NCBI RefSeq assembly: GCF_907164915.1
Contig: NC_061862.1
Location: forward strand, 127,977,641-128,041,640
From: Impatiens glandulifera
Taxonomy: Eukaryota > Streptophyta > Magnoliopsida > Ericales > Balsaminaceae
Reading direction: 5' to 3'
Length of the DNA stretch: 64,000 nt
Numbering within the stretch: position 1 is the stretch's first letter; each line of letters starts with the position of its first letter. The notes beneath the pieces were generated by a model that was not told the DNA's origin, ran no database searches, and worked only from the letters and a program-made list of their open reading frames with translations. Below, one piece after another: positions 10,686 to 22,217 of the stretch. The position numbers and the translations under genes were made by a program.

Positions 10686-12773
10686 ATCACAACACAACAT
10701 GGGAAATCCATCAAGATAACTCAAATATGGATTCCTAAGGGACTGATTGATCGAGCACCCAAGTGAATGTGGGTACCAAAAAGTTGTAAACATGTATTTG
10801 TGTAGGTACAACAGATAAGCTGCTTAGAGGAATTAGTATGGTATCTGGACAGTGTATGTTCCAGACACATGACTGGAGATAAACGGTTTCTAACTAATAT
10901 TATAGATTGCTCGGGGTCTAAGATCACATTTGGGGACAATAGCAAGGATTAGAAGCGACAAGTCTTGAATCTGATAGCGATGATGAAGCTCCGATCAATA
11001 GGATTCATTCGTCTAATCAGATGGCTGATCCGATTGAGAGTCAACTAGACGTCCAAACTATAAGTCAGCAAATTGTTGACAATTCGGACATCGCAGGGCC
11101 ATCTAATTAGACGTCTAATCCTTTAGGATCAAACTTCAGATGGAACAGAAATCATCAACCTGAATTGATAATTAGTAATCCTAATGCTCCTCTTAAGACC
11201 AGACACCAATTATTGGTGAAATGGCAAACTCCGCCTTTATTTCTCAAATTGAGCCAAAGAAGATTAATGAAGAATTGTTTGATTCAGACGAGATAAATGC
11301 AATGCAAGAGGAGTTGAATCAATTTGAAAGAAATAAAGTGTGGCATCTAACTCTAAGGCCGACGGATCAATTTGTAATTGGAACAAGATGGGTTTTTCGA
11401 AATAAGCTTAGTGAAGATGGCTTAGTTGTGAGAAAGAAATCCCGATTAGTTACTCAAGGATATAGACAATAGGAAAGGATTGACTTTGAGGAGTCATTCG
11501 CACTTGTGGCTAGACTTGAAGCAATTAGAATCTTTCTACCTTATGCATCTTTTAAGAATTTTAAATGTTCCAAATGGATGTGAAAAGTCTATTTGTAAAT
11601 GCAACTTTAAATGAGGATGTATATGTTGAGCAGCCACCTGAATTTTTAGATCATTCATTGCCAAATCATGTTTTTCTTGACAAAGCCTTATATAGTCTCA
11701 AACAAGCTCCTAGAGCTTGGTATGACACTCTAACTAAGTTTTTATTTGATCATGACTTTATTATTGGCAGTGTAGATAAAACTTTGTTTAAATTTGTTAA
11801 ACACTCCCATATTTTGCTTGTTCAAGTCTATGTGGATGATATCATATTTTGGTCAACTAACCCCAAACTATGTGAGAAATTTGCCAAGTTGATGCAGGAC
11901 AAATTCGAGATGAGCATGATGGAAGAATTAACTTTCTTCCTCGGTCTTCAAATTTGCCAACTTGAAGAAGGTACATTCATCAACTAGACCAAATACACTA
12001 AGGAGCTGTTAAAGAAGTTTGGAATGGAAAGCTGCTTGGCTGCAGCTACTCCTATGAGCTCCTCCAGTAAGGTCTACAAGGATGAAGATGGCCAAAGTGT
12101 GGACATCACTATTTATCGAGGGATCATCGGTTCTTTGCTCTATCTTTCTTCTAGTCGACACTATATCATGTTTGTTATCGGCGTCTGTAGAATATTTCAG
12201 GCTAATCCTAAATAATCTCATTATGTTTCTGCTAAGCAAATTTTGAAATATCTAAATGGGACTCAAAATGTGGGAGTGTGGTATCCGAAGAACTCTAGTT
12301 TCAATTTAACTAGTTATTTAGATGCAGATTATGCAGGGTGCAAGATTGATCGGAAAAGCACTAGTGGAACTTTCCAGTTCCTTAGTGATCGTCTGATCTC
12401 TTGGTTCAGCAAGAAGAAGACGTCTGTCGTAATATCTACAGCTGAAGCCGAGTATCTTCCTCTAGGAAGATGCTGCTCTCAGCTCTTGTGGGTTTCAACA
12501 ACAACTAAGGGACTACGACATTGAGGCAAAAGAATCTCCCATTTTATGCGATAACAACAACGCTATTGTGATAACATACAACACTGTGTTGCACTATCGG
12601 ACTAAGCATATCAAAATCAGACATCATTTCATTCGGGAAATGTCAATTAAAAGAATATTCTCCTTGAATATGTCCCAACCGAACAACAAGTGGCAGACGT
12701 GTTCACGAATCCAATCCCAAAGACTAAGTTTTCTTACTTTAGAAATATCTTAGGACTTGTTGATCTAAATTAA
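10686..12773 (+). pseudogene. Copia-1 pol remnant without integrase
   Basis: Protease is marked by WYLDSVCSRHMTG (about 10840-10880); the catalytic Asp-Ser is followed by Val where copia proteases have Gly. At about 10947-10952 the frame jumps straight from the ITFGDN segment to the linker before reverse transcriptase, so the pre-integrase domain and whole integrase core are missing. Reverse transcriptase runs about 11221-12000, with a frameshift near 11560, catalytic YVDD at about 11829, and several stops. RNase H runs about 12243-12773, with DADYAGC and the terminal QQVADVFT segment. Order and motifs match Ty1/copia. It cannot give an integrating enzyme. Confidence 0.9.
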
Positions 12774-13517
12774 ATTGATTTAATTATATGTGCATGAATT
12801 GAGGGGAAATTTGTTGTCTCAATGATTGGACAGACATATGTAGACGAAGGTCTTAATTGGTCTAATTAGAATAGTCGTCTAAAGGAACTCCGTACTTAGA
12901 CGAATACATGCTTAAGTAACTTGCAAATTAAGTCTGGTTAGACGTCTACCTGTTAGACAGACCTCTAACGCACCTATAGATGCGCGTGGTTAGACGCCGT
13001 CTGAACAGACGTTTACCCAATTTAGACGCAAGGTATGCGGATAGCTTGTTAGACGTCTAAATACGTGTACCCTCGAACAATTCATCTTCAACCATAGGAC
13101 AATTGTCCATCATCTCATAAACTGTCCATGTAATTTTCCCGCTCAAAATTGAAAAGTCATATTTCCAATAACTTGAAGACACGTGTCTATCAATGTTAAA
13201 GATATGATTAATATTTCCGAAAGCGTGTGTCTCTCCTTCTTCCGAAGTTATGATTGATTTCATGATAGCTTTTAATTGACGTCTTTTAATCATGACTGTT
13301 ATTGGGAACAAGTTCTTATACATTAAATGCCAGTTCATTTTTATTTTATTTTATTAGTCCGTTGTCAGTCACACCCTATAAAGAGTAATTCATTTGAACA
13401 GACCATCTATCTTTTGTGTGATTTCGTATATGTGTTTTCTCTCACTAAGAAACACTCTTGTGACTTTTAGGTTTCTAAACCTTTTAACACTCCCTCTACT
13501 TGTTCTTTAATTAAGAA
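12774..13517 (+). other. Copia-1 spacer between pol and the extra open frame
   Basis: No coding signal is seen. Between about 12840 and 13060 the words TAGACG, GTCTAA and CGTCTA recur in both orientations, the same vocabulary as the LTR hairpin arrays but without regular period. The equivalent spacer of copia-2 (about 36740-37030) shows the same. Confidence 0.55.
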
Positions 13518-14250
13518 ATGAGCTATCTTGCTTCATCCACTCTTCAAGTGAACTTCGATTCCGTGTCTACTTTGGTTATTCCAAAAATGGTCAAAATATT
13601 CGATACTCTTAAAGCTTCAGGATTAGAGAAATTCCTTGGAACACTTGTCATCATTCATGAACCTGAAGTTCGTAAATTCTTTAACTTTGGAAGGATATAC
13701 GATAATAGGATTGTCGTTGCAAAATTTTTATAAGATCATGCTTGGTTCTGTGAAGAATCTTTCGCTCAATTCTTCAATCTCCCAACGGAGGGGTTAACTG
13801 AGTTTCCCAAATCTTTTGATGAAGTCTTATCTGAAACGAGGCTTGATTTCTCTAACACATCATCTGAAGGGAATCCCGTCCCTATCGATACTCATGAACC
13901 AAAGTCCTCTTTCTCCATCCTCAACAATATCATCTCCAAGTCCCTCTTGGCTAAGGGCGTCTCCAACTTCTTCTCGAAAAAGGTATTCGAGATAATGATT
14001 GCAATCACTAGGGGAACTATAATCAACTAGTCAAAAATCATTTTCAAAAACTTGGTAGAGATGAACTCTTATCAAAGGAGGCTTCATGGCTATGCGCCCC
14101 GCTGCTCTCTTCTCTCCTCCCAAATGTTGGACATGGGGTCATCATCAAGTCCTCTAGAGTCTTGGACTATCAAAGAGTCTTTGACTATGTTCTTAGGGTA
14201 GGAAGATTCAAGATAAAGAGAAGAAATAGGGTGCTTCAAAGAGCCAATTA
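13518..14250 (+). pseudogene. Extra open frame after pol in copia-1 (unknown function)
   Basis: Begins with an ATG and reads MSYLASSTLQVNFDSV, followed by KIFDTLKASGLEKFL. A stop interrupts after 71 codons, then the same frame resumes (EESFAQFFNLPTEGLTEF, then IISKSLLAKG, ITRGTIIN) and ends near a basic DYVLRVGRF segment. Copia-2 has the same gene at 37378-38137 with matching segments in the same order. No Pfam function is known to me. I recall similar hypothetical proteins in Lamiales genomes. It is not obviously an envelope protein: I see no signal peptide or membrane segment. Confidence 0.65.
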
Positions 14251-14476
14251 GGACTATGTCCTTTCCAATGATGTCAAAAAGGGGGAAAGAAATGGCCTGA
14301 TGTCTAGGGGGATTCAAGTATAGAAATGTATAGAAAAAGACCCAACTTTTGTAGTTTATGGGCAATCTCTGTTAAATTGTTTATCTTCCCCACATGTTTT
14401 GCTAATATATAAAAACTTTTGATGTTTACTGACTATGTTCCCTTTTCTAATCTTTTAACTAAGTTTTAACATCATC

Positions 14477-14489
14477 AAAAAGGGGGAAA
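14477..14489 (+). other. Polypurine tract of copia-1
   Basis: AAAAAGGGGGAAA, one base before the 3' LTR. This is the plus-strand primer site; copia-2 has the same tract at 38430-38441. Confidence 0.85.
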
Positions 14490-14490
14490 T

Positions 14491-16534
14491 TGTTTGGATA
14501 AATTATGTTGACTAAAATAAACCAGGGAATAAGTTTATTTAATGATGACATTATTTTGATGATATATGTTAAACTTAGTTATGATCAAGCTAAGCTGTCT
14601 TTGTGTTTTGTGAAGGAGCAAATTTGAAAGATAGTGCTAACTTAGACGTAGTCTAAAGTAGGCTGTCTTAGACGTCTTACATAGTTAAATGAGGATGTCT
14701 TATATAGTTAGACGAGGACGTCTAACTCCTTTATACGCTGTCTAAAGGGAAATTTAGTTAGATGAGGACGTCTAACTACTTTAGACGCTATATAAAGGGA
14801 AACGTAGTTAGACGAGGATGTCTAACTCCTTTAAACGTGGTCTAAAGGAAAACGTAGTTAGACGAGGACATCTAACTCTGTTAGACGTGGTCTAAAAGAA
14901 AACGTAGTTAGACGAGGAGGTTTAACTCCTTTAGACGCAGTCTAAAGGGAAACATAGTTAGAACAGAACGTCTAACTCCTTTAGACGCAGTCTAAAGGGA
15001 AACGTAGTTACACGAGGATGTCTAACTCTTTTAGATGTTGTCTAATGGGAAACGTAGTTAAACAAGGTTGTCGAACTCTTTTACACGCTTTCTAAAGGGA
15101 AACATAGTTAGACGAGGATGTCTAACTCTTTTTGACACAATCTAAAGGGAAACGTAGTTAGATTAGGTCGTCTAACTCCTTTAGACGCGGTCTAGAGGGA
15201 AACGTAGTTAGACGAGGTTGTCTAACTCCTTTAGATGCTATCTAAAGGGAAACGTAGTTAGACAAGGACGTCTAACTTCTTTAGACGCGGTCTAAAGGGA
15301 AATGTAGTTAGACGAGATTGTTTAACTCATTTAGATGCGGTCTAAAGGGAAACGTAGTTAGACGAGGTCGTCTAACTCCTTTAGATGTTATTTGAAGGGA
15401 AACGTAGTTAGACGAGGTCGTCTAACTCCTTTAGACGCTGTCTGAAAGGAAGCGTAGTTAGAAGAGGTCGTCTAACTCCTTTAGACGCGGTCCAAAGGAA
15501 TGCGTAGTTAGACAAGAACGTCGAACTCCTTTGGACGTGGTCTAAAGGAATGCGTAGTTAGTCAAGGACATCTAACTTATTTAGACGCAGTTCAAAGGAA
15601 TGCGTAGTTAGACGAGGACATCTAACTCCTTTAGATGCGGTCTAAAGAGAGGCGTAGTTAGACGAGAACGTCTAACTTCTTTTGACGCAGTTAAAGGAAT
15701 GCGTAGTTAGACTATTGCTTTAGCAACCGTCTGAAGAAAGCATTTGTCTAATCACGATCTCTCTACTGTCTGCTCCACTTTCTTCTGTGTAGTTTGACAA
15801 GCAGCTAATTCAATCCAATGAATTAATGCCACGTACGCGGATATTTCTCAAATATACATTTTCAGTACAAGACAAGATTAGAGGATATTCAGCGCACTAC
15901 CTGTTCGGTACAGCCACAATCAAGTTACTTAGAGTTTGTTGTACTCTCGTACTATAGTTAGTTTTCCAATGGATACATGCCACGTTTCCTCAAAGTATAT
16001 TCGACCGTTGATTTACTTCAACTATATATGGAGGCTTAAGGACAACGATCGAACTGTCTCACTCATTTTCGATTCAAGAAAGTTTTTGAAATCAAACATC
16101 TCTCTTACTGTCTAGCTGTGTTGTGATCACATTGTAATTGTATACTGTCTTTTCTGTGAGAAACTTTATTGTTTTAAGTTGAACAAAGGCTGTTTTGTTC
16201 AAAAAAGAGTTAGCTAGATTAGTGAATTGTATTTGATTCAATGTATTTAGTGGATATCCTTCCGGTTGTGGAAAAAGGGGTGACGTAGGAGTTTTATCTC
16301 CGAACATCCATAAAACTCCTTGTGTTCTTTATTTTCTGCCATTTGCATTCAGTTGTTTAAAGCTTCAAATCCAACGAACAGTTTTGCACTTGAATCCATT
16401 TCAAGAGTTTGGAGAATTTTTGAAGAAGAATATAAGCATATACTAATCCCTCACAGGATTACTATCGAAGAGTTTATTATAAGTTGTTAACAATAGTAAG
16501 ACACTAGTCTCTATTGGTAACACCAATCCCAATA
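14491..16534 (+). repeat. Copia-1 3' LTR
   Basis: 2044 bp, collinear with 6954-9011. It starts TGTTTGG and ends CCCAATA, each terminal motif one substitution from the left LTR. It carries about 20 units of the same 50-bp hairpin array (14701-15700) and the same promoter-like module, with TATATAT at 16023. Confidence 0.9.
14701..15700. repeat. 50-bp tandem array in copia-1 3' LTR (about 20 units)
   Basis: Same unit and period as in the 5' LTR, with more substitutions in some units and one shortened unit near 15690. The unit-by-unit variants differ from the 5' array, so the two arrays have evolved separately since insertion. Confidence 0.9.
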
Positions 16535-16881
16535 AAGAAGGTAAAATCTCATAGGAATAGAATGATGGGGTGAAACAATTGAAAGTAAATTCCGAGATTA
16601 TGATATCTAAAAAAATAGGAACATCAACAAGAAAATCTAAAAGAAATAATGAAAATTTATTATTGAAAAGAAAATGTAATAATAAATTTATGAGAGTCCA
16701 CCATCAATGACTATTGTTGCCATTGATGAATGTAACAAAAAACTATAACTTGGTGTGCTTAAAAACAAAAATATGGTTCAAATACCAGGTTAAAAATATA
16801 GAGTAATTGTATTAAATTGTTATATTGAATTACATATGTTATTTCTAATATATAGACTATACATTAATTTTATATAAAAAA

Positions 16882-16918
<37 letters not shown>

Positions 16919-17198
16919 TGTTTTGATGGGACTACGTCGATTGCGAGAGGACTAGTTTAACAAAGACCTGAAATTTATTTGAATGGTAGGTGTTGATGCA
17001 TAAATAAATCAAATCATTTTAAAATTTTCTTCATATATTTTTTTAGTTACATAACTTTATATGAAGTTTGGCAAAATAGAGAAAATAACTCAAACAAGTC
17101 ATAATTGAGAAAAAATTTATACCAATTTGGTTAAAAAATTATTTTAAATCATTTTTTATTGTTTTTCCAAATTTTTAGAAAATTATTTGAAACAAATA

Positions 17199-18178
17199 TT
17201 TTTTTTTTTGGGAAAACGACTTAGCGTCATTTCATTAAAAATTCCCAAAAACGGGAAAAAACCACGAGTTTAAGAGATCATTCTAGACAGGCCTAGAATG
17301 ATTTTGAAGTCGTAACATTCTGAATAAAAACTAAAAAGCTAAAAGCGTAAATGAATTATCTGTTTACAATGCTTTCAATTCTAGTGAGTTTAAAAAACGG
17401 TAAACTCCAGTTCCTGTAAATATTCCAGTTCTACTCCGTGCTTGGAATTCCTCTCCACGTTCTCGCGAGGGTGCTGCAATCCGATACAATATCTTTCCAT
17501 AACTCGTCAACGCTCCTGCAGGTTCTGCCATATACCCTTGAATTCCGTTCTTGCCAAATGTTATACACCACTGCTCCAAAGCCGCACTTGAACACGCTTA
17601 TTGCAAATCTATTTCCCTTGGCTTTGAGTAGTGCTGCTTCTATGATTTCATTCCATTCGCTCGAGAAACTAATCAGCTCCATGCTTTTATAGAATCTGTC
17701 CCAAAGCTCCGAAGCAATACAACAACTCCCGAATAGGTGATCTATGATTTCTTCATTTCCTATGCATAGAAGACAGCTCGCGTCCGGGATGTTCATATAC
17801 TTGCTGATACGATCACGAGTGCTGAGTCTTTCCCAGAAGGCGAGTAATAGGATGAACTGGTGTCGAGGGATAATCTTCGTTGACCATACAAGAGGAGCTC
17901 ATTCTACTTTCTGTGCCTTTTCCCAGATTACCTCCCATATTTTCTTCAATACCAGCTTCCCATTGTCCTCAGCTTTCCATTCATGAATATCCGGTCTGTC
18001 GTGTAGTTGTATGTTACTTATATGATCAAGTATCATCTTTCCTTCTGTAATTCTTCTCAAGAGCAAGTTCCAATTCCCGTGTTTGATGTCTCTGATTTTC
18101 GCTTTTGCGCAGTCCCTTCTGATACGGGTATTTTGAAACTCCTCCTTGTCGATGAGAAATAAATACTTATGTACCATG
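17199..18178 (-). mobile_element. LINE-1: 5'-truncated L1-type element, minus strand
   Basis: Minus-strand frames at 17899-18177 and 17431-17796 encode the C-terminal part of a LINE ORF2 polyprotein. This includes the zf-RVT domain, with CLLCIGNEEIIDHLFGSC as the Cys/His signature, followed by FKCGFGAVVYNIW. A frameshift lies between the two frames. The 3' end is a poly(A) tract seen as T at 17199-17209, preceded by the family tail CTAAGTCGTTTT. Endonuclease and the reverse transcriptase core are missing, as expected from 5' truncation. Relatives lie at 43911-52626 and 61579-63534. No clear target duplication was found. Confidence 0.85.
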
Positions 18179-18702
18179 AATCAACCAAAATCTAACATGC
18201 CAATGTTTAAAAGTAGCTAGAGAAAGTGCTATAATTTAAAATTTCTAGGAGTTTTGTATAACTAGGGCTTGAGTATGAGTATATAGGTTTTGGAAAATTT
18301 ATAATTTTTTTAACTATTAAATATCCTTAGGGTTAAGACTTCCCTAGACATATTAGAACATCACCAACAACAACAACCAAAACACAACACCGAACAATTT
18401 TGACCCCTTTGTTTTCTAAAAATCGATAGTTTCACATATATGAATTTTTGTGAATTAGAGAATTAATGATTATAATTTATCAAAATTAATTCTAACATAT
18501 TCAAAATGACATTTAAAACATTTATGGATCATCATCTTCGGGTAGGAGCCCCAAAATGATGATCCAATTCTCTTGGATTTGGTTTTGAAATTGGGTGAAT
18601 TTGATTTAAGAAAAATTATCGATATTTAATTCGGTAGATAATTTCCAAATTACATTTAGAACATCTTTCCGCAATCAAATAATTAGATAGTATTGAAACA
18701 AG
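18179..18702. other. AT-rich spacer between LINE-1 and the solo LTR
   Basis: No gene, RNA or terminal repeat recognised. A short imperfect inverted stretch, GATCATCATCTTCGGG against CCCCAAAATGATGATC, lies at about 18527-18563. Confidence 0.4.
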
Positions 18703-21700
18703 TGTAACCCTTTGAAAACCTTCAGGTCGCGTTCGAAAATTATAACATTGGTTTGCGTGTCATGAATCTTTTTAAAATAAAATATTATTTAAAAGATTTT
18801 AAATAAATTCCCGACAGCTTTTGAATTAATTAAAAAAAATAATTTGGGTCAAATTTTAAATAATCTTTGGTTTTGTAATAATCAAATAATAATTTGATTT
18901 TTTAGAAATCCGTTATTTAAATTAATTAAAAATAATTAATTTAAAATATCATTCATTTGAAAACAGAGACGTGAATTGATTTTTGAAAATTAATAAACTA
19001 ACATATGTGTACAAACACATTTTAATGAGAGTTTCTTTAAGTTCGTAGTTTGGTGATACTCAAGAAATGGATTCCGCGCTTCATCATCCGTACCCGTTTT
19101 AAAAATGGTCTTTACTTATAAGTTTGATTTTGAAAATTGGTTGTATACCGTTTTATTTTAACCGATTATTCTTCTGGTTCTAGACATGCGTAGGTTTGTG
19201 CGTATTTAAAATATTGTAACAACAATTATTTAAATGTTGGTACATATTGCGGATGACGTTGACTAAGGAAGAAAATACCTGAAGAACATCTGTTTTAAAG
19301 GCATTAATGTTTAAACATAAATCTCAAACAGGCCTTTATCATAATAATTTTTGGTGGAAATATCTAAAAAATACTTTGAAATCATTTATAATGTTTTTGG
19401 AATTTTCAGAAAATTGTTTGATGTTCTAAAATTACAAAAAATATTTTGGAATTTTAAAAAGGAAACCAAATAGGCCTTAGGACTAGTGTCTTAGGTCTTA
19501 GGTTCGTTTTATTGGTCGGGGCTAAAAATCCCTCGGTCCTAGTCTAGAACTCCTCGGTCTAGGTTCAAGATCCTCGGTCGGGGTGAGGAAGTCCCTTGGT
19601 TAGGTTGCTTAGGACTCTCGGTCCTCGGATAGAATTCTCGGTTGGGTGCTAGAATTCTTGGTTGGACGCCTCAGTCTTGGGTGGAACTCAACGGTCCTGA
19701 GTTTAGGAGTTCTTAGTCGGGTGCGAGACTCCTCGGTCCTAGGTTTGACTTCTCGATCATACTCCACGATCCTGGGTAGAAGTCATCGGGCCTGGGTTAG
19801 GGAGTTCCCGGTCTGGTGCGAGACTCCTCGGTCTTAGGTTCGACTTCTCGGTCGGATGTAAAAATCCTCAGTCCTTACCGAAGCTCCTCGTTCGGATCTC
19901 TCGATCTTGGTCGGACCTCTCCATCCCCAAGAACATCAAATTTGCAGGTTTTATAATTTTGCTGGAGTCTTGGATCCTTTGATTTAAAAGTTTGGGTAGC
20001 TTCACAAAGCTCCCATGAATATTAAAATCATCATCCCAATGTATCATTCGACCTGGGCGATGATCAATTTATTCAAAATAGTTTATGATCAAAATTGAGT
20101 TTTTGATTTTAAAATTGTTATGAAGTAAAGGAGTTTGTCAATAACTTCCTTATACTTCATATACTTGATTGATACCAAAACATGAACATTGAGTGTTCAT
20201 TTGGACTAATTCAAGAACTCAAAATTTTCATTTATTTTGAAATTTTATATTTTGATCAAACATAATCAAGATGGATCATGATCAAAACAATTGCCCAACA
20301 TTATTAGAAACATGTTGGGAAGCCTTTTAAGCTATTGTTCTTGAGGATTAACCCAAGAATAGGAAACTCGATTTTTCCAAATATAATTTTGGATTTTTTC
20401 ATTTTAGTCTAATTAATCGTATGTAGCTTTCAAAGAAATTTTATAACTGATCCTAAGATTGATTTCCAATAATCAAATTCAAATACCTAAAAACATACAA
20501 GTTTATGAAAACTGAAATATATAAATTTTAATTTTAAACTGAAAATATGAATTAAAGGATGATTAGAAGCTTATCAAGTGTTGGAGAACACTCCTTAAAA
20601 TTTAAGGAACGTTGGGGATGCATGGATCCAAGGCCTTACACGAAATTTCGAAATATCCAGAAGCTTGGAACTTCAATGGAGGATTTTTGATTTTTTTTAA
20701 TTTGAGGATTGAAAGTTGATATCTTGGCTTCGGATTTGTTAAGAGAGACTATTTAAAACCTCCCGAAGTTGGTTGAGGGAGTAAAGTGGATCGAATCAGC
20801 CAAAATTGGTATTTTGTTTGTTCTTCCGACTAGTTACTAGAATAAGCACAAATGATGGTTATAGATGTAGGAGAAATGATCATCAAAGTAGGGTTATCAT
20901 TTAACCTTTTGAATCAGCTGAAATGGTTGACCGTATGTAGAGTTCCATCTTTGAAAAATCAAAGATGAGACTTTGTTCTTATCTCTCCGACGATCGCGAC
21001 AAAGAAGACGATCAGGGGATGTAACAACGTGGACACGAAACGGTCCTATAGTGTTCTGTCGCGGTTACGTTGCGTTTCGGCTAACGACGCTGAAGGGCAC
21101 GTTGATCGATCTCCTATTTCACGAGCGCGTGCTTCTTCCGCTACAGCAAGCTGCTCCTGGACGTTGGATGAAAATTCAGCGCTCATCGGATGGACGCGGT
21201 TTTGGTTGTAGCCATTCTCACGAATTTCGGCTACACCCGATTGCGAATTTATTTTTTATTTAAAACCTTAAGGGTTTGTTTGAAATTGATTTTTCTTTCA
21301 CTCTTTTGGATTTATTTTTAATTAATTAAAATAAACAAAATATTTAAAATAAATAATTTATGGGGATAAATATTTTGTCAATTTATTTTATATATTTATA
21401 TTTTATGGTTAAATAAATAATTTATGGGGATGAAATTGGTACTACATTTCATCCTAAATTATTTATTTTAATCCCTTGATTTTTTTAAAAATTATTTTAA
21501 GATAAAATGAGTACAACATTTATTTCAAATAATTTTATTTATTTTATTTAGCCATTATTCTTAATTAATTATGTTTTAATTATCATAATAATTAATCTAA
21601 TTAATTGTTTAATTAGACTTTAATTTTGGGTTAATTATTTTGATTTTATTTATTCAAAAATAAATCAAAATAATTATATTAATTTTATAAATTAGGTAAA

Positions 21701-21786
21701 TAGATTTTTAGATAACACGCCAAAATTAAGAAGAAGATTTAAAATCAAGTTAAAATCTTGTATTATACAGAGGACGGTGACTTACA
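18703..21786. repeat. Probable solo LTR of a Tat/Ogre-like gypsy family, 3.1 kb
   Basis: Starts TGTAACCC and ends ACTTACA. Blocks follow the same order as in the 27880-29754 and 58229-59984 LTRs: a GTTTGCGTG-type block near the start, the block with GTTTGGTGATACTC, GACATG near 19185, GGCCTTACACGA near 20632, TTCCATCTTTGAAAAATCAA near 20943, then AT-rich TTTATTTT runs. It is longer than those LTRs because of an inserted GC-richer region with a TCCTCGGTC minisatellite. No internal coding region adjoins it. Flanks (ACAAG left, AACAA or ACAAT right) give at best a decayed 5-bp duplication. Confidence 0.6.
19485..19930. repeat. Irregular CTCGGTC-type minisatellite
   Basis: The words CTCGGTC, CCTAGGTT and GACTTCTCGG recur throughout. 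A longer block of about 94 bp is repeated at 19697 and 19791 (GGAGTTC..., then GTGCGAGACTCCTCGGTC). It is GC-richer than its surroundings and lies inside the solo LTR but not in the two related gypsy LTRs. Confidence 0.7.
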
Positions 21787-21985
21787 AACAATATCTTCCC
21801 CCAAGATCTTTAGCAACTTTTAATGAAACTGAATACGCTTTTGACATTCTTTACGAAGAATTTTTAAAAATCAGCAAGCTCATTAACCAACCATGAAAGA
21901 TTTCATTCTAGGGTTTATTTCTCCTATATTCTTTCTCTAAGCTCTGCCTAGTCGACTTAAGATCCTTTTACATCTACCCCTAAAC

Positions 21986-22184
21986 CAGGGCCGGTCCCGA
22001 GAGTTGGGAGCCCCATGCAAATTTAAATTTTGTGGCCTCATACAAATTTAAATTTTGTGGCTCCATAAAATTAAAATAAATTTAATAATGATACATTTTA
22101 TAAAAAAAAAAAATATTAAATATATAACAATATTAACTAATGTAAAAAAATATTTCAATATATATATATTTCAATATATATATT

Positions 22185-22217
<33 letters not shown>

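Larger units (their letters stand above)
6954..16534 (+). mobile_element. Copia-1: degenerate Ty1/copia LTR retrotransposon with long LTRs
   Basis: Roughly 2.05-kb direct LTRs (6954-9011 and 14491-16534) start TGTTGGG/TGTTTGG and end CCCAACA/CCCAATA. An initiator-Met primer site follows the left LTR and a purine tract precedes the right one. Internal order is gag, a protease remnant, reverse transcriptase and RNase H, then an extra open frame, which is the copia order minus integrase. All coding parts have stops or frameshifts, so it is non-autonomous. The flanking five bases (TTGAA left, AAGAA right) match at only 3 of 5, so the target duplication is decayed or absent. It is inserted in the old minus-strand copia fossil. 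Confidence 0.92.
5244..16920 (-). mobile_element. Old copia-type LTR element fossil, split by two later insertions
   Basis: The left flank (about 5262-5300) and right flank (about 16803-16850) share a degraded LTR-like stretch, including TATTGAATTACATA in both. Just inside the right copy, 16775-16787 reads on the minus strand as TGGTATTTGAACC. This is a decayed form of the initiator-Met primer site TGGTATCAGAGCC, so the element is in minus orientation. Surviving internal pieces are about 5513-5672, 6836-6953 and 16535-16788, with no coding capacity seen. The CACTA element and copia-1 are inserted in it. Outer ends are approximate because both LTR remnants run into TA repeats. Confidence 0.5.

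Noticed and set aside
20973..21263. 96-codon frame in a GC-rich stretch
   Set aside because: It lies in the solo LTR, in a segment whose counterparts in the related LTRs do not keep the frame; no known domain.
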